From NCBI RefSeq assembly GCF_900108945.1, contig NZ_FNYE01000039.1:1-64000 (forward strand): a stretch of 64,000 nucleotides of DNA, in the 5' to 3' direction. This DNA comes from Paraburkholderia diazotrophica (GTDB lineage: Bacteria > Pseudomonadota > Gammaproteobacteria > Burkholderiales > Burkholderiaceae). Shown piece after piece: positions 24,985 to 33,851 of the stretch. Below the pieces are notes generated by a model. The model ran no database searches. It worked only from the letters and a program-made list of their open reading frames with translations, and was not told where the DNA came from. Position numbers and translations under genes: made by a program. The number at the start of each line of letters is the position of its first letter. Within the stretch, counting starts at the first letter, position 1.

Positions 24985-27240
24985 TCATGAACACGCCGCC
25001 GCGAGCCGACGCGCCAACGCCTGCGCGCCCGGCATGTCGAGACGCAGCGAGGCATACGCGCTGCGCTTCACATCGTCGGGCAAAGTCCAGTCCCACTTCT
25101 CGTTGTCGATGTTGCCGATTGCGCGCAACGCGTCGCGGGTTTGCGCGGGCGTCAGCGCCGCGATGCGTTGCAGCGCGTCCTTCACCGAATCCGCGCCCGA
25201 TGTGCGTACGCTGACCGTCGGCCCCTGATTCCATGCGTCGAGTCCTTCGGCGCGCAACAGCACGACGAGCGCATCGTTGATCCAGTCGCCCGACCATGTC
25301 GCGAGTATCGTGCTGCCGCCGTGCGTGAACACCGCGCGCGAGGCCAGTTCGTTCGACGCGAAGAAGCGCCGCGCCTCTTCGAGCAGTTCGCGGCCCGACG
25401 CATCGACGAACACGACGGGCTCTGCATCGTTCAGCACGTTGAACATCTCGCGCCGCACTGCATCGTGCACGAGCGAGCCGCTTCCGTCGAACACGGGCGG
25501 CACGCCGCCCTGATCGGGCTTCACGTAGACGGTTTTCTTGCCCGCGTCGACTTCCTGCACGCGCCAGCGCTGCCCGCCGAACACGATGCCCTGGCCCGCC
25601 GTCAACGGCCGCGACACGGGCAACGAGCCCAGCACCTTCGCGCCGGCAATGATACGGAACTCGTCGTCGGTCGTGAACGACGCGTAGAACTCATAGTGAT
25701 TGACGAGCCGCTCGCCCGCCACGCCGTGCAGCAGCAAGCCGCCCGCTTCCTGCACAAGCAGATCCTTCGCGCCGAGGCTGCGCAGGATGGCCGCGAACGT
25801 CGCCTTGTCGATCGCACCGAACGGGCCGCTCGCGACCAGCGTGTCCCACAGTTCGCTCGCCGTCGCGCCGCCGCGTTCGGCGATGATCGACAGCACCTGC
25901 TGCACGAACGTCGACGGATGCATGCCGCCAGCGCGCGGCGGCTCGAACCAGCCGCGCAGCAGCAGATTCACCATCGCCACCGACTGCACGAGGCTTTCGC
26001 GCAGCCGGTCCGACAGATCGGCGTCGCTGTGCAGCTCTGCCTCGACGCAATAGCAGCGCAGAATCGCCGCTTCGCCCTTGCGGCGCCCCGAGCGTCCGAG
26101 CCGCTGCCGCAAGCTCGCGACCGACGGCGGCGCGCCCACCTGCACGACACTCTTTACCGCACCGATGTCGATGCCCAGTTCGAGCGTCGTCGTGCAGACT
26201 GCGCTCGCGGGCCGGTCGCCCGCCTTCAGCGCCTGTTCCGTCTGCTCGCGCAATTCCTTCGACAGGCTGCCGTGATGCGGCCAGAACTCGTTCGGATAGC
26301 CGTCGCGTTCGCACGCGCGGCGCAACAGGTCGGCGTAAAGCTCGACCTGCCGGCGGCTGTTCGGAAAGATCAGATTGTTCGAGCCGCGCAGCGCCTTGTA
26401 CATGTGGTTCGCGACGTCGACGGTGCTGCCGGGCACGACGTCTTCGAGACCGGGATTCTCGATATCGGGTTCGAAGTGAATGCGCGGCGGCTTCTCGACA
26501 TAGCCCTTGATCAGAATCTTCAGTTCCTGGCCCGCGCTGCCCGATTCGATGATCTGCACGTTCTGCGCCGCGCGTGGCCGCAAAAAATCGGCGGCGAGGC
26601 GCATGTCGCCGAGCGTCGCCGACAGGCCGACGCGCGGTACGCTGCGCGCGCACACGCGCTCGACACGCTGCATCAGCGACTGCAATTGCATGCCGCGCTC
26701 GGAGCCGATGAACGCGTGCAACTCGTCGACGACGACATAGCGCAGCGCGCCGAACGTCGCCGCCAGCGACGAGCCGCGCGTGACGAACATCGCTTCGAGC
26801 GATTCGGGCGTGATCAGCAGCACGCCAGCGGGCTTCTTCAGAAAGCGCTGCTTGCGGCCCGACGACACATCGCCATGCCAGCCGGTGACGGGAATCTCCA
26901 GCGCTTCGCACAGATCGTCGAGCCGCGACCACTGATCGTTGATCAGCGCCTTCAGCGGACTGATGTAGAGCACCGACCCGCTGCACGGCTCGTCGCGCAG
27001 CAGGTTCGAAAGAATGGGGAGAAACGCGGCTTCTGTCTTGCCCGCCGCCGTCGCCGCCGCGATGATCACGTCGCGGTCGGCATCGATCAGCGCGGGGACC
27101 GCGCGTTCCTGCGCATCGCGCAGCTCGGTCCAGCCTTCGCGCCAGATCCAGCGGCGAATGCGCTCGTCGAGCAGATCGAAGCTGCGCGAATCAGTTGAGC
27201 CGGAAGCTGGCGAGCTCATCGTCGCTGTCGGGAGCGGCAT
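24985..27240 (-). CDS. sngC: Shango helicase SngC (Lhr-like DEAD/DEAH helicase)
   Basis: 751 aa. Superfamily 2 motifs are in order: Walker A AAATAAGKTEAAF, PLKALINDQ (Ia), ITPESLEAM, the DEAH-position motif VVVDELHAF, LSATLGD (III), then TTLELGIDIG (V) and RQRLGRSGRRKG (VI). The C-terminal 300 residues match Lhr-like helicases, with a winged-helix and beta-barrel region. In the three-gene Shango system the helicase acts with an ATPase and a TerB-domain protein against phage. Its start region overlaps the end of sngB by about 50 bp; ATG at 27219 is an equally plausible start, and neither has a clear ribosome binding site. Confidence 0.88.
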   Translation of the reverse strand: MPLPTATMSSPASGSTDSRSFDLLDERIRRWIWREGWTELRDAQERAVPALIDADRDVIIAAATAAGKTEAAFLPILSNLLRDEPCSGSVLYISPLKALINDQWSRLDDLCEALEIPVTGWHGDVSSGRKQRFLKKPAGVLLITPESLEAMFVTRGSSLAATFGALRYVVVDELHAFIGSERGMQLQSLMQRVERVCARSVPRVGLSATLGDMRLAADFLRPRAAQNVQIIESGSAGQELKILIKGYVEKPPRIHFEPDIENPGLEDVVPGSTVDVANHMYKALRGSNNLIFPNSRRQVELYADLLRRACERDGYPNEFWPHHGSLSKELREQTEQALKAGDRPASAVCTTTLELGIDIGAVKSVVQVGAPPSVASLRQRLGRSGRRKGEAAILRCYCVEAELHSDADLSDRLRESLVQSVAMVNLLLRGWFEPPRAGGMHPSTFVQQVLSIIAERGGATASELWDTLVASGPFGAIDKATFAAILRSLGAKDLLVQEAGGLLLHGVAGERLVNHYEFYASFTTDDEFRIIAGAKVLGSLPVSRPLTAGQGIVFGGQRWRVQEVDAGKKTVYVKPDQGGVPPVFDGSGSLVHDAVRREMFNVLNDAEPVVFVDASGRELLEEARRFFASNELASRAVFTHGGSTILATWSGDWINDALVVLLRAEGLDAWNQGPTVSVRTSGADSVKDALQRIAALTPAQTRDALRAIGNIDNEKWDWTLPDDVKRSAYASLRLDMPGAQALARRLAAACS

Positions 27241-28501
27241 CGTTGACGATGTCGGCCGCGCCGCCCGTGTCGCGCTCGATGTCGAGGCTGCCGATCAGCT
27301 CGCGCCAATCCGCCGACGGATTCTGCTCCAGCACGGCGAGAAAATTGATGAACGCGGTGATCGTCGTGCGCGGCGTGCGGAAGTACGCTTCGCCCAGACG
27401 CGTCGCGCAGTGCGCCATGAACGCGGGAATCGCTTCCTCGGGCACGAGCGCCTTGCTTGCGTCGCCGAATGCGTACACGACGCGCAACTTGTCGAGCAGC
27501 ACGTAGAAGTCTTCCGGCGTGAGCGCGGCGAGGCGGATCACAGGGCCGCTGTAGTCGACGAGTCCGTTCGTCGCGAACGCGTTTTCCGCGAGACGCGATT
27601 GCAAGGCAGCATAGCTGTAGAGGCCGCGCCGCGTATCGAGCAGAAACTCCGGCGTGCCGCCCAGCACGAAGCCGAGCCCTTCCGCCGTGCCTTGCAGCGA
27701 ATCGTTCAGGATGCGCAGCAACTGTTCGTAGTTCGCGTTGCGCGCCTGGAGGTTCGCGAGCTTGTACAGGTTCACCATTTCGTCGAGGCATACCATCAGG
27801 CCGCTATAGCCCGCGAGCCGCACGAAGCGGCCGAGCAGCTTCAGCTGGTCGTACATGTTCGCGTCGTCGACGATCGTGCGCACGCCGAGCGCCTGGCGCG
27901 CGTCGGTGCGGGTCGAGAACTCGCCGCGCAGCCAGCGCACGGCATCGCTCTTCAGCTTCTCGTTGCCTTCGTCGAAGCCGCGGCAGTACGCGGCGATCAC
28001 GTCGGCGAAATCGTAGCCGTTGACCATCTCCGTCAACTGCGAGAGCTGCGCGCGGATCACTTCGTCGCTGGTGCGGCCCGTCGCCTTCGCTTCCGTCTTC
28101 GCCTGGCCGATGAACTTCTCGACCACGCCGGAGAGCGCGCCGCCTTCGGGCTTCGTGCGCGTCGCCATGTTCTTCACCAGCTCCGCGTACAGCGAGCGCG
28201 CCTGGCCGCCCGACGCATGCAGACGCCGGTCCGGGTTCAGATCGCCATGAACGGTGACGAGCTTTTTCTCGAGCGCGATCGCGCGCACGAGGTTCAGGAA
28301 AAACGTCTTACCCGCGCCATACTCGCCGACGACGATGCGAAACGCCGAACCGCCGTCCGCGACGCGCTCGACGTCCTTCAGCAGCGCTTCGAGTTCGCGC
28401 GCGCGGCCGACCTGGATCAGATGCTGCCCGATGCGCGGCACGACGCCGGCGCGCAGGGATTGCAGGACCGCGTCGCGGTCTCTGGGGCGAATCGTTGTCA
28501 T
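27191..28501 (-). CDS. sngB: Shango ATPase SngB (BrxD-like/DUF2791 P-loop protein)
   Basis: 436 aa. N-terminal RPRDRDAVLQSLRAGVVPRIG is the DUF2791 (BREX-type ATP-binding) opening. The Walker A is GEYGAGKTFFLN, and an acidic Walker B-like LMVCLDEMVNLYK follows. The region LGGTPEFLLDTRRGLYSY is conserved in the family, which pairs recurrently with Lhr-like helicases. Known relatives include BrxD in BREX loci and SngB in Shango. The ATG overlaps the sngA stop (ATGA at 28498-28501), so it is translationally coupled. The TerB-domain neighbour, and the absence of BREX methylase or PglZ genes, supports Shango rather than BREX. Confidence 0.88.
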   Translation of the reverse strand: MTTIRPRDRDAVLQSLRAGVVPRIGQHLIQVGRARELEALLKDVERVADGGSAFRIVVGEYGAGKTFFLNLVRAIALEKKLVTVHGDLNPDRRLHASGGQARSLYAELVKNMATRTKPEGGALSGVVEKFIGQAKTEAKATGRTSDEVIRAQLSQLTEMVNGYDFADVIAAYCRGFDEGNEKLKSDAVRWLRGEFSTRTDARQALGVRTIVDDANMYDQLKLLGRFVRLAGYSGLMVCLDEMVNLYKLANLQARNANYEQLLRILNDSLQGTAEGLGFVLGGTPEFLLDTRRGLYSYAALQSRLAENAFATNGLVDYSGPVIRLAALTPEDFYVLLDKLRVVYAFGDASKALVPEEAIPAFMAHCATRLGEAYFRTPRTTITAFINFLAVLEQNPSADWRELIGSLDIERDTGGAADIVNDAAPDSDDELASFRLN

Positions 28502-31149
28502 GCAGCCAACCTTTGTGCGACTTCCTGATTGATTTCGACGGGATCGTCCCCGTCCGTGAGCGGCTCGTCCCAATGATCGAGCGACGCCTCGTTTACCTGT
28601 TCGATCGCGCCATCCAGCATCAGTTCGAGATGCGACGCGGCGGCGGCGAGTTCGGTGCGCGTCCACGACGCTCGCGTCACGAGCAGGCGCAGGAAGGACG
28701 AGTGCGCGTCGTCGAGGCCGAGGAGCCGGGCTTGCGTTTCATCGTCGGTCTGCGCGGCTTCGGACTGCGTTGCTTCAGACTGCGTTGCTTCAGACGTTTG
28801 CCGTACATCCGACGCGGACGTTGCAGGTTCGGCGAGCATTTCGCGTTCCTCGTCGCGGACGGTCTGCTCCGCGTTCACTTCGACGGTCGCGGGTTGCTTC
28901 GCTTCCATAGGCTGGCTGTGCGCCCCACCGGCTGCTTCATGCGCCTCTTCGACGAACACGTCCGCCAGCATCGACGATACACGCGCAGTTTCCTCCTTCA
29001 GCGCGGCGATACGTGTCGCGTCGAGCGCGAACGCCGCCTTTGGCGCGGCGTGCTTCTGCGTATCGGCGTGCTTGTGCGCCCTCGTCTTTGCGCCCGCCAC
29101 CGACGCCGATGCCGGCGCGCCGCTCGCGTGCTGGTGCAGATCCGTGTAAAGACGCTGCGGATCGATGCCGAGCATCCGATACACCTTTTCCAGCAGCCTC
29201 ACTTCGTCGCGCGACACGACGCCGTCGGCGTTCGCCGTATGCACCAGAAACGATGCGATCGTCGCCTTCACGTCCTGCGACAGCGGTTCCAGCTTTTTCT
29301 TCAGCCCGGCAGCGGCCGTCGGTTGCGCGAGTTGCACGAGATTACGCGCTTTCAGCCGCGCGCGCTGCCGCGCTGACAGATGCGGCCACTGCTCGATCTG
29401 CCACTCGATCACGGCCGTCTCGCGCTGAGTCGCATCGCCGTCCGCGCGCGCCACCGTCGCGGCCAGATCGACGATGATCGTCGCGACGTCGTACGCATCG
29501 TCGGTATGCAACGGGGCCGCGTCGGGCTCGATCGCGAACAGTGCGACGGCATCCGTCGGCTTCGGCGTGCGCGCGCCGAGGCGCACGTCGGGTTCGACGG
29601 CGATGCCCGCCTCCGCCAGCGCCGTCGTGAACACGACGGCCTTGTCGCGCGTCATCTTGCCGCCCGATCTGAAGCGCGCGAGCACCGCGCCGAACGTGCT
29701 GACGGTGGTCCCATACCCGATTTCGTCGGCGAGTGCGTCGATTGCATCGTGCGTCGCTTGCGGCCACATGTTCGCGGGCAGCATCAGCGTCGCTTCGAGC
29801 GTGCCCTGCGCTTCGGGATAGCGGCCGAGATAGCGACTGTACGCATCGAGCGCCGCGGCGCTCTCGTGCATCAGCAATTGCAGCTTGTTGCGCGTGCCGT
29901 TGACGGCTGCGATATCGGGCAGGCCAACCAGAAAGCCCGGCACGGGCACGTTCTTCAGCGCGCGGAACGACGGCTGCGGCGACGCGTCCAGCTTCGTCCG
30001 GTTGGCGGGCAGGATCATGCCGTCGCCGAAGCGCTCGCGATACTGGCGCATGAACACGCGATCGAATTCCTCGGGACAGCGCGCGACGGCCGTGCGTCGC
30101 ACCATCATCGGATCGAGCTTGACCCACGCGAGCGCCCAGTCCGCCGGCAGCGGATGCTGGTCGAGCGCCGCCTGGCCGAACGCGACGCGCACGTTCAGTG
30201 GCACCTGATAACCCGTCGCCAGCCCGTCCGGCGCAGGCTGCAGATACATCCGCGTATGTCGCGACGCCATCAGCGAAAGCGCATCGAGCAGACCGCGCAC
30301 GTGCTTTTGCCATGCGTAGTTCGCGTCGAGATTCAGCAGGCGGCGCAGTTCTTTTGCGATCGCGTTGAATTCGTCGCCGCTCACCTTGCCTGCCGCGCCG
30401 TCGACGAGCACGCGCCGCTCCAGCCCGTACAGGTAAAAAAACAGATAGCCGGTGTGGAGATCCGATTTGCGGCGATCGGATGCGAGCCATTCGACGTACG
30501 TGCGGCGCTGCGCCGGCGTGAGCCCGCCGTAGCTGAGCGCGGTGCTGCCGAGGCTGTCGGTCGGGTCCGCGCCCTCGCGAGCGAGATCGAAGCGCGCGTC
30601 GATCACACATGCTTCGATCGAATCGGTGTGCGAGCGCTGCACGTCGCCTGTGTAGAAAAAGCCTCCCTCGACCGCGATGCCGTCGATCTCCACGTGTTCG
30701 CCGGGCGCGATCCAGCGCGCGGACGAACGCACGGATGTATGCACAGACGGCCGCGCGCCGCCGGACGCGGGCCGGATGCGATAGGCGTCGGCGGGCGTGC
30801 CGGCTTCCGTCATCGATGCAAACGGCTCCTCGTCGTATGAGCCGGGAGAACTTGTCATGAAATAGCCTGGCTCAGCGTGAGCCTTGTGAGATCCGGATGA
30901 AAACTGCGAAGCAAAACGTGATGCCAGTGACGCCATAGACAACAGCGGCGCGGTGGAAGAATCGAGCGGTTCGCGGGCACGCCTTGCAGCGACAGGCGGC
31001 GCATCGCGCGACGTGTTCTTCGATGCAAGCCTGATTGGGAACCTACGATAGGCGGCCAAAAGGGCCAGCGCCAGAACGATCGGATGGACGATCCGCATGT
31101 GGCCATCCGGCGCAAGAACGGCAAGCCCGAAAAGCACGCCAAACAGCAC
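28498..31149 (-). CDS. sngA: Shango TerB-domain protein SngA
   Basis: 883 aa as drawn. Residues about 1-40 contain two hydrophobic stretches that may anchor the protein to the inner membrane. About 140-400 form a TerB-N type domain (GIAVEGGFFYTGD, then YVEWLASDRR, then YLFFYLYGLERR). About 570-690 match the TerB helical domain (ATVARADGDATQRE and HTANADGVVSRDEV, repeated acidic helices). The last 190 residues contain an Ala/Glu/Thr-rich linker and a TerB-C-like end. TerB domains bind metal and are linked to stress and phage defence. The start is unsure: GTG at 31149 lacks a ribosome binding site, while CTG at 31164 follows GAAGGG, and ATG at 31098 would remove the first hydrophobic stretch. 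Confidence 0.85.
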   Translation of the reverse strand: MLFGVLFGLAVLAPDGHMRIVHPIVLALALLAAYRRFPIRLASKNTSRDAPPVAARRAREPLDSSTAPLLSMASLASRFASQFSSGSHKAHAEPGYFMTSSPGSYDEEPFASMTEAGTPADAYRIRPASGGARPSVHTSVRSSARWIAPGEHVEIDGIAVEGGFFYTGDVQRSHTDSIEACVIDARFDLAREGADPTDSLGSTALSYGGLTPAQRRTYVEWLASDRRKSDLHTGYLFFYLYGLERRVLVDGAAGKVSGDEFNAIAKELRRLLNLDANYAWQKHVRGLLDALSLMASRHTRMYLQPAPDGLATGYQVPLNVRVAFGQAALDQHPLPADWALAWVKLDPMMVRRTAVARCPEEFDRVFMRQYRERFGDGMILPANRTKLDASPQPSFRALKNVPVPGFLVGLPDIAAVNGTRNKLQLLMHESAAALDAYSRYLGRYPEAQGTLEATLMLPANMWPQATHDAIDALADEIGYGTTVSTFGAVLARFRSGGKMTRDKAVVFTTALAEAGIAVEPDVRLGARTPKPTDAVALFAIEPDAAPLHTDDAYDVATIIVDLAATVARADGDATQRETAVIEWQIEQWPHLSARQRARLKARNLVQLAQPTAAAGLKKKLEPLSQDVKATIASFLVHTANADGVVSRDEVRLLEKVYRMLGIDPQRLYTDLHQHASGAPASASVAGAKTRAHKHADTQKHAAPKAAFALDATRIAALKEETARVSSMLADVFVEEAHEAAGGAHSQPMEAKQPATVEVNAEQTVRDEEREMLAEPATSASDVRQTSEATQSEATQSEAAQTDDETQARLLGLDDAHSSFLRLLVTRASWTRTELAAAASHLELMLDGAIEQVNEASLDHWDEPLTDGDDPVEINQEVAQRLAA

Positions 31150-31539
31150 GTCAATTAACGACAGCTGAGCCCTTCCCGATACTGCTTCGCCCGCGGCTCA
31201 TTGTTCTCCCGTCCGCCGCGTGCCGCCGCGGTCGCGGTCGCGGCCTGTTTTAACGGTTGATTATATTATCTTTTCCGGGATCGCTCAGACGCCGCTAAAC
31301 GCCTGTTTGCGACGCGCGGCGCGGGGAACGCATCACGAATTCGCGCCCTCGACAACGGCATCGGCTTTCATGTGACTTGCGTGCGGGAGCGCACGCGGAT
31401 CTCATACCCAATTCGCATATTTTCGGGGTTTGTTTTGCGAACTGGAGTAGACTGGCGATGTGTTGACCGCGCTGTCGATGTGCACAGATCCGATACCGTC
31501 GAATCCGCTTCGCGCCACATCCGGCGCCCACTCGCACGG
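31150..31539. other. Intergenic region between sngA and the rarD-like gene
   Basis: The 390 bp are mostly GC-rich, with an AT-rich island at 31250-31280 that probably holds the sngA promoter. No protein-coding frame is convincing. The plus-strand hairpins at 31571-31632, just inside the neighbouring gene, suggest a plus-strand transcript could begin in this gap. Confidence 0.4.
31260..31288 (-). promoter_or_regulatory. Candidate sngA promoter
   Basis: On the minus strand a perfect TATAAT (31265-31260) stands in the only AT-rich patch of the region, about 110 bp before the sngA start. The -35 position 17 bp away reads CTGAGC, a weak match. This is the best sigma-70-like site upstream of the Shango genes. 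Confidence 0.4.
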
Positions 31540-32592
31540 TCATGCGTCGGACTTTTCACACCGTCTCTCAGGTTCTGGACGGCCCTCGGAATGCCAGAAC
31601 CTATTCACGCCAGCGGAAGCTGGCGTCTTTTTGTGCGCAGCGAGAAAGGACACGTTCTGTGCCGCTGTCCCTGCGCTTGCCTCTTCTCCGGCCGCTGTCG
31701 ACGACCCGACGGGACGCCGCCGCACCGTCGCATACGTCGCGAGCGCGAGCCCGCACCAGATCAGCCCGTAGCCCGTCAGATCGATGGTAGTCAGACGTTC
31801 GTGGAAAACCATGAGCGCAAGGGCGAAGGTCACGGTCGGCGTCACGTACTGCATCACGGCAGACTCGGTCAGCGAGACGAGCGGCATTGCATAGGCGTAA
31901 AGCGCGAGCGGCACGACCGTCAGCGGGCCCGCGAGCATCATCAGCACCGCCGCGCTCGCGCCAAACGACGTGAACGCGAGCGCATGACTCGACGACAGGA
32001 ACGCAAAGTAGCCGAGCGCGAACGGCATCATCACGACGGTCTCGCGCCAGGTGCTGACGATCGCGTTCTTCGTCGGCCATAGCTTGCGGACCAGGCCGAG
32101 CAGCGAGAACGTCACGGTGAGCATCACGGCGAACACGGGCACGCCGCCGTGCGCGTAGCACTGAACGACCGTGCCGGCCAGTCCGAGCGCAAGTGCCGCA
32201 GCCTTCAGACCGTTAAGCCGCTCGTTCAGAAATACGATGCCCAGCGCCGCCGACAGCAGCGGATTCAGGAAATAGCCGAGACTCGCCTGCAATGCGTTGC
32301 CCGTCACGGACGCGAGGATATACACGACCCAGTTCGCCGACAGCAGCACGGCCGGCAGCAGCGCGAGCGCGAATGACCGCCAGCCGCCCATCTGCCGCCT
32401 CAACGCGGGCCTGAACCCGATCACCGCCGACAGCACCGCGAACGACCAGAACACGCGATGCGCGAGCATCTCCGGCGCGCTCACTTCCTTCAGATGCCAG
32501 TAGTACAGCGGCATCAGACCCCACCAGCACAGCGCCACGAGCAGCGCAGGGTAGCCGGCGCCTTCCTTGTGCTTCTGATTGTGTGCGTTCAT
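31540..32592 (-). CDS. EamA/RarD-type permease, last gene of the HDO operon
   Basis: 350 aa with ten hydrophobic segments. The N-terminus YPALLVALCWWGLMPLYYWHLKEVSAPEMLAHRVFWS is RarD-like (HRVFWS is a RarD hallmark). RarD/EamA proteins of the drug/metabolite transporter superfamily export amino acids and metabolites. Its ATG overlaps the aminotransferase stop (ATGA, 32589-32592), so it belongs to that operon. Family members are about 295-300 aa; here about 50 hydrophilic residues (from about 300 on) extend the C-terminus and run across DNA that forms strong hairpins in the opposite direction. The extension may be a read-through of an older stop. Likely role: export of the cluster's product or an intermediate. 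Confidence 0.87.
   Translation of the reverse strand: MNAHNQKHKEGAGYPALLVALCWWGLMPLYYWHLKEVSAPEMLAHRVFWSFAVLSAVIGFRPALRRQMGGWRSFALALLPAVLLSANWVVYILASVTGNALQASLGYFLNPLLSAALGIVFLNERLNGLKAAALALGLAGTVVQCYAHGGVPVFAVMLTVTFSLLGLVRKLWPTKNAIVSTWRETVVMMPFALGYFAFLSSSHALAFTSFGASAAVLMMLAGPLTVVPLALYAYAMPLVSLTESAVMQYVTPTVTFALALMVFHERLTTIDLTGYGLIWCGLALATYATVRRRPVGSSTAAGEEASAGTAAQNVSFLAAHKKTPASAGVNRFWHSEGRPEPERRCEKSDA
31571..31632 (+). terminator. Two stem-loops plus T-run on the plus strand (terminator; possible small RNA 3' end)
   Basis: GGTTCTGG (31571-31578) pairs with CCAGAACC (31594-31601). Six bases later, ACGCCAGC / GCTGGCGT (31607-31614 and 31619-31626) forms a perfect 8-bp stem with GGAA loop, followed by CTTTTT. 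The T-run is on the plus strand, but the genes on both sides are on the minus strand. This makes it a terminator for an unseen plus-strand transcript, antisense to the 3' end of the permease gene. Confidence 0.55.
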
Positions 32593-33851
32593 TCCTGTAG
32601 CGCCTCATCGAGTCGGTCCATCAGAAATTCCACTTCGTCCACGCCGAAGATCAGGGGCGGCGACAGGCGCAGCGAACCCGACGAACGCGGCGACGCGGCA
32701 TTCGGCATCGCCAGCACGCCGGCGTCGATCAGCGCCAGCCACACATCCGCCATGTTGATGTCCCACTGCGCACCGGGCGTGAGACTCAGCGCGAGTCCCT
32801 TGCCATGCAGCGTCAGACGCCCATCGAAGCGATCGGCGATGCGCCGTTCGATCAGCGCGCCCATCGCCGCCGAGTTATCGACGAGCCGTCCGCTTTCGAC
32901 GAGATCGAGCACGATCAGTCCGCACTGCATCGCGAGCCGGTTGCCGCCGAACGTCGAGCCCTGCACTTTCGCCTTGCCGGGTGCGCCGAACACGGCGTCG
33001 AAGTCGCCGTCGTTCATCAGCACGGCCGACAGCGGCACGAGCCCGCCCGTCAGTCCCTTCGATACGACGATCATGTCGGGCGCCGCTTGCGCCACGTCGC
33101 GCATGCCGATCGCGTCGATGCCGAACCAGGCGCCCGCGCGCCCGAGCCCGCAGTACACCTCGTCGGCGATCAGCTTCGTGCCCGCCGAGCGGCACAGCCC
33201 GGCGAGCCGCGCCGATGTTTCCGCCGTCCAGTGCTGCGCCGCCGACGAGCCCGCCACCGGCTCGAACACGACGGCCGCGATCTTGCGGCTCGCCAGCATG
33301 TCTTCGAGCGCGGCGAAGTTGCCGGCGTCGACGTGATTCACGTTGCCCGGCTTCCAGGGCAACGCCTCTGTCCAGAACGGATTGCCCGTCATGAACGATG
33401 CGAACATCGACAGCCCATGGAACGAATCGCGAAACGCGACGACATCGCTGCGGCCTGTGCTTGTCATCGCGAACTTGACGGCGCTTTCCACGGCTTCGGC
33501 GCCCGTGGTTGCAAAGAACACTTTCTGAAAACGCCGGCTGCTCAGCGAGAGGAGCCTGTCGGCGAGCGCGAGTTGAGCTTCGGCGCATTCGAACGGAAAC
33601 ACGTTCAGCGACGTGCGCTGCAACGCATCGGTGAAGCGAGCGCTCAGCGTCGCATGCGCGTGACCCAGATTCGCCGTGCCGAAGCCCGCGAGACAATCGA
33701 GCAGTACGTGCCCGTCGGCCGCTTCGATGTAGCAGCCGTCGCCGCGCGCGCCCGTCATGTCGAGGCCCAGCTCGTCGAGAAACGTCTCCCAGTACGGATT
33801 GACGGAAGCGAAGCGCGACGACGCGCCGCCCGACTCGCGATCAGACTTCAA
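32589..33851 (-). CDS. PLP-dependent class III aminotransferase
   Basis: 420 aa. Typical class III motifs are LDCLAGFGTANLGH, FATTGAEAVESAVKFA, FRDSFHGLS, the PLP-Asp in LIADEVYCGLGR and the Schiff-base Lys in IVVSKGLTGG. Relatives transfer amino groups at omega- or alpha-positions (ornithine, GABA, acetylornithine, diaminobutyrate). Start: TTG at 33851 overlaps the end of the upstream HDO gene by 11 bp and has AGGAGG just before it; an ATG at 33878 lacks any ribosome binding site. In some peptide natural product pathways an aminotransferase of this class acts on an oxidised peptide terminus, which would fit the HDO neighbours, but a free amino acid substrate is equally possible. Confidence 0.88.
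   Translation of the reverse strand: MKSDRESGGASSRFASVNPYWETFLDELGLDMTGARGDGCYIEAADGHVLLDCLAGFGTANLGHAHATLSARFTDALQRTSLNVFPFECAEAQLALADRLLSLSSRRFQKVFFATTGAEAVESAVKFAMTSTGRSDVVAFRDSFHGLSMFASFMTGNPFWTEALPWKPGNVNHVDAGNFAALEDMLASRKIAAVVFEPVAGSSAAQHWTAETSARLAGLCRSAGTKLIADEVYCGLGRAGAWFGIDAIGMRDVAQAAPDMIVVSKGLTGGLVPLSAVLMNDGDFDAVFGAPGKAKVQGSTFGGNRLAMQCGLIVLDLVESGRLVDNSAAMGALIERRIADRFDGRLTLHGKGLALSLTPGAQWDINMADVWLALIDAGVLAMPNAASPRSSGSLRLSPPLIFGVDEVEFLMDRLDEALQE

Noticed and set aside
25141..27198. 685-codon plus-strand frame opposite the Shango helicase
   Set aside because: It is the antisense shadow of sngC, full of Arg/His/Gln/Ala with no recognisable domain; helicase motifs are on the other strand.
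25000..31150. Interpreting the helicase/ATPase/TerB trio as a BREX or DISARM locus
   Set aside because: No PglZ, methyltransferase or BrxA/B/C genes are present. TerB + DUF2791 ATPase + Lhr-like helicase in this order matches Shango better.
14027..31416. A shared 13-mer (ATACCCAATTCGC) near the glnH promoter (minus strand, 14036-14048) and upstream of sngA (31404-31416)
   Set aside because: A single 13-base match between two strands of a 64-kb sequence is expected by chance many times, and there is no other shared structure.
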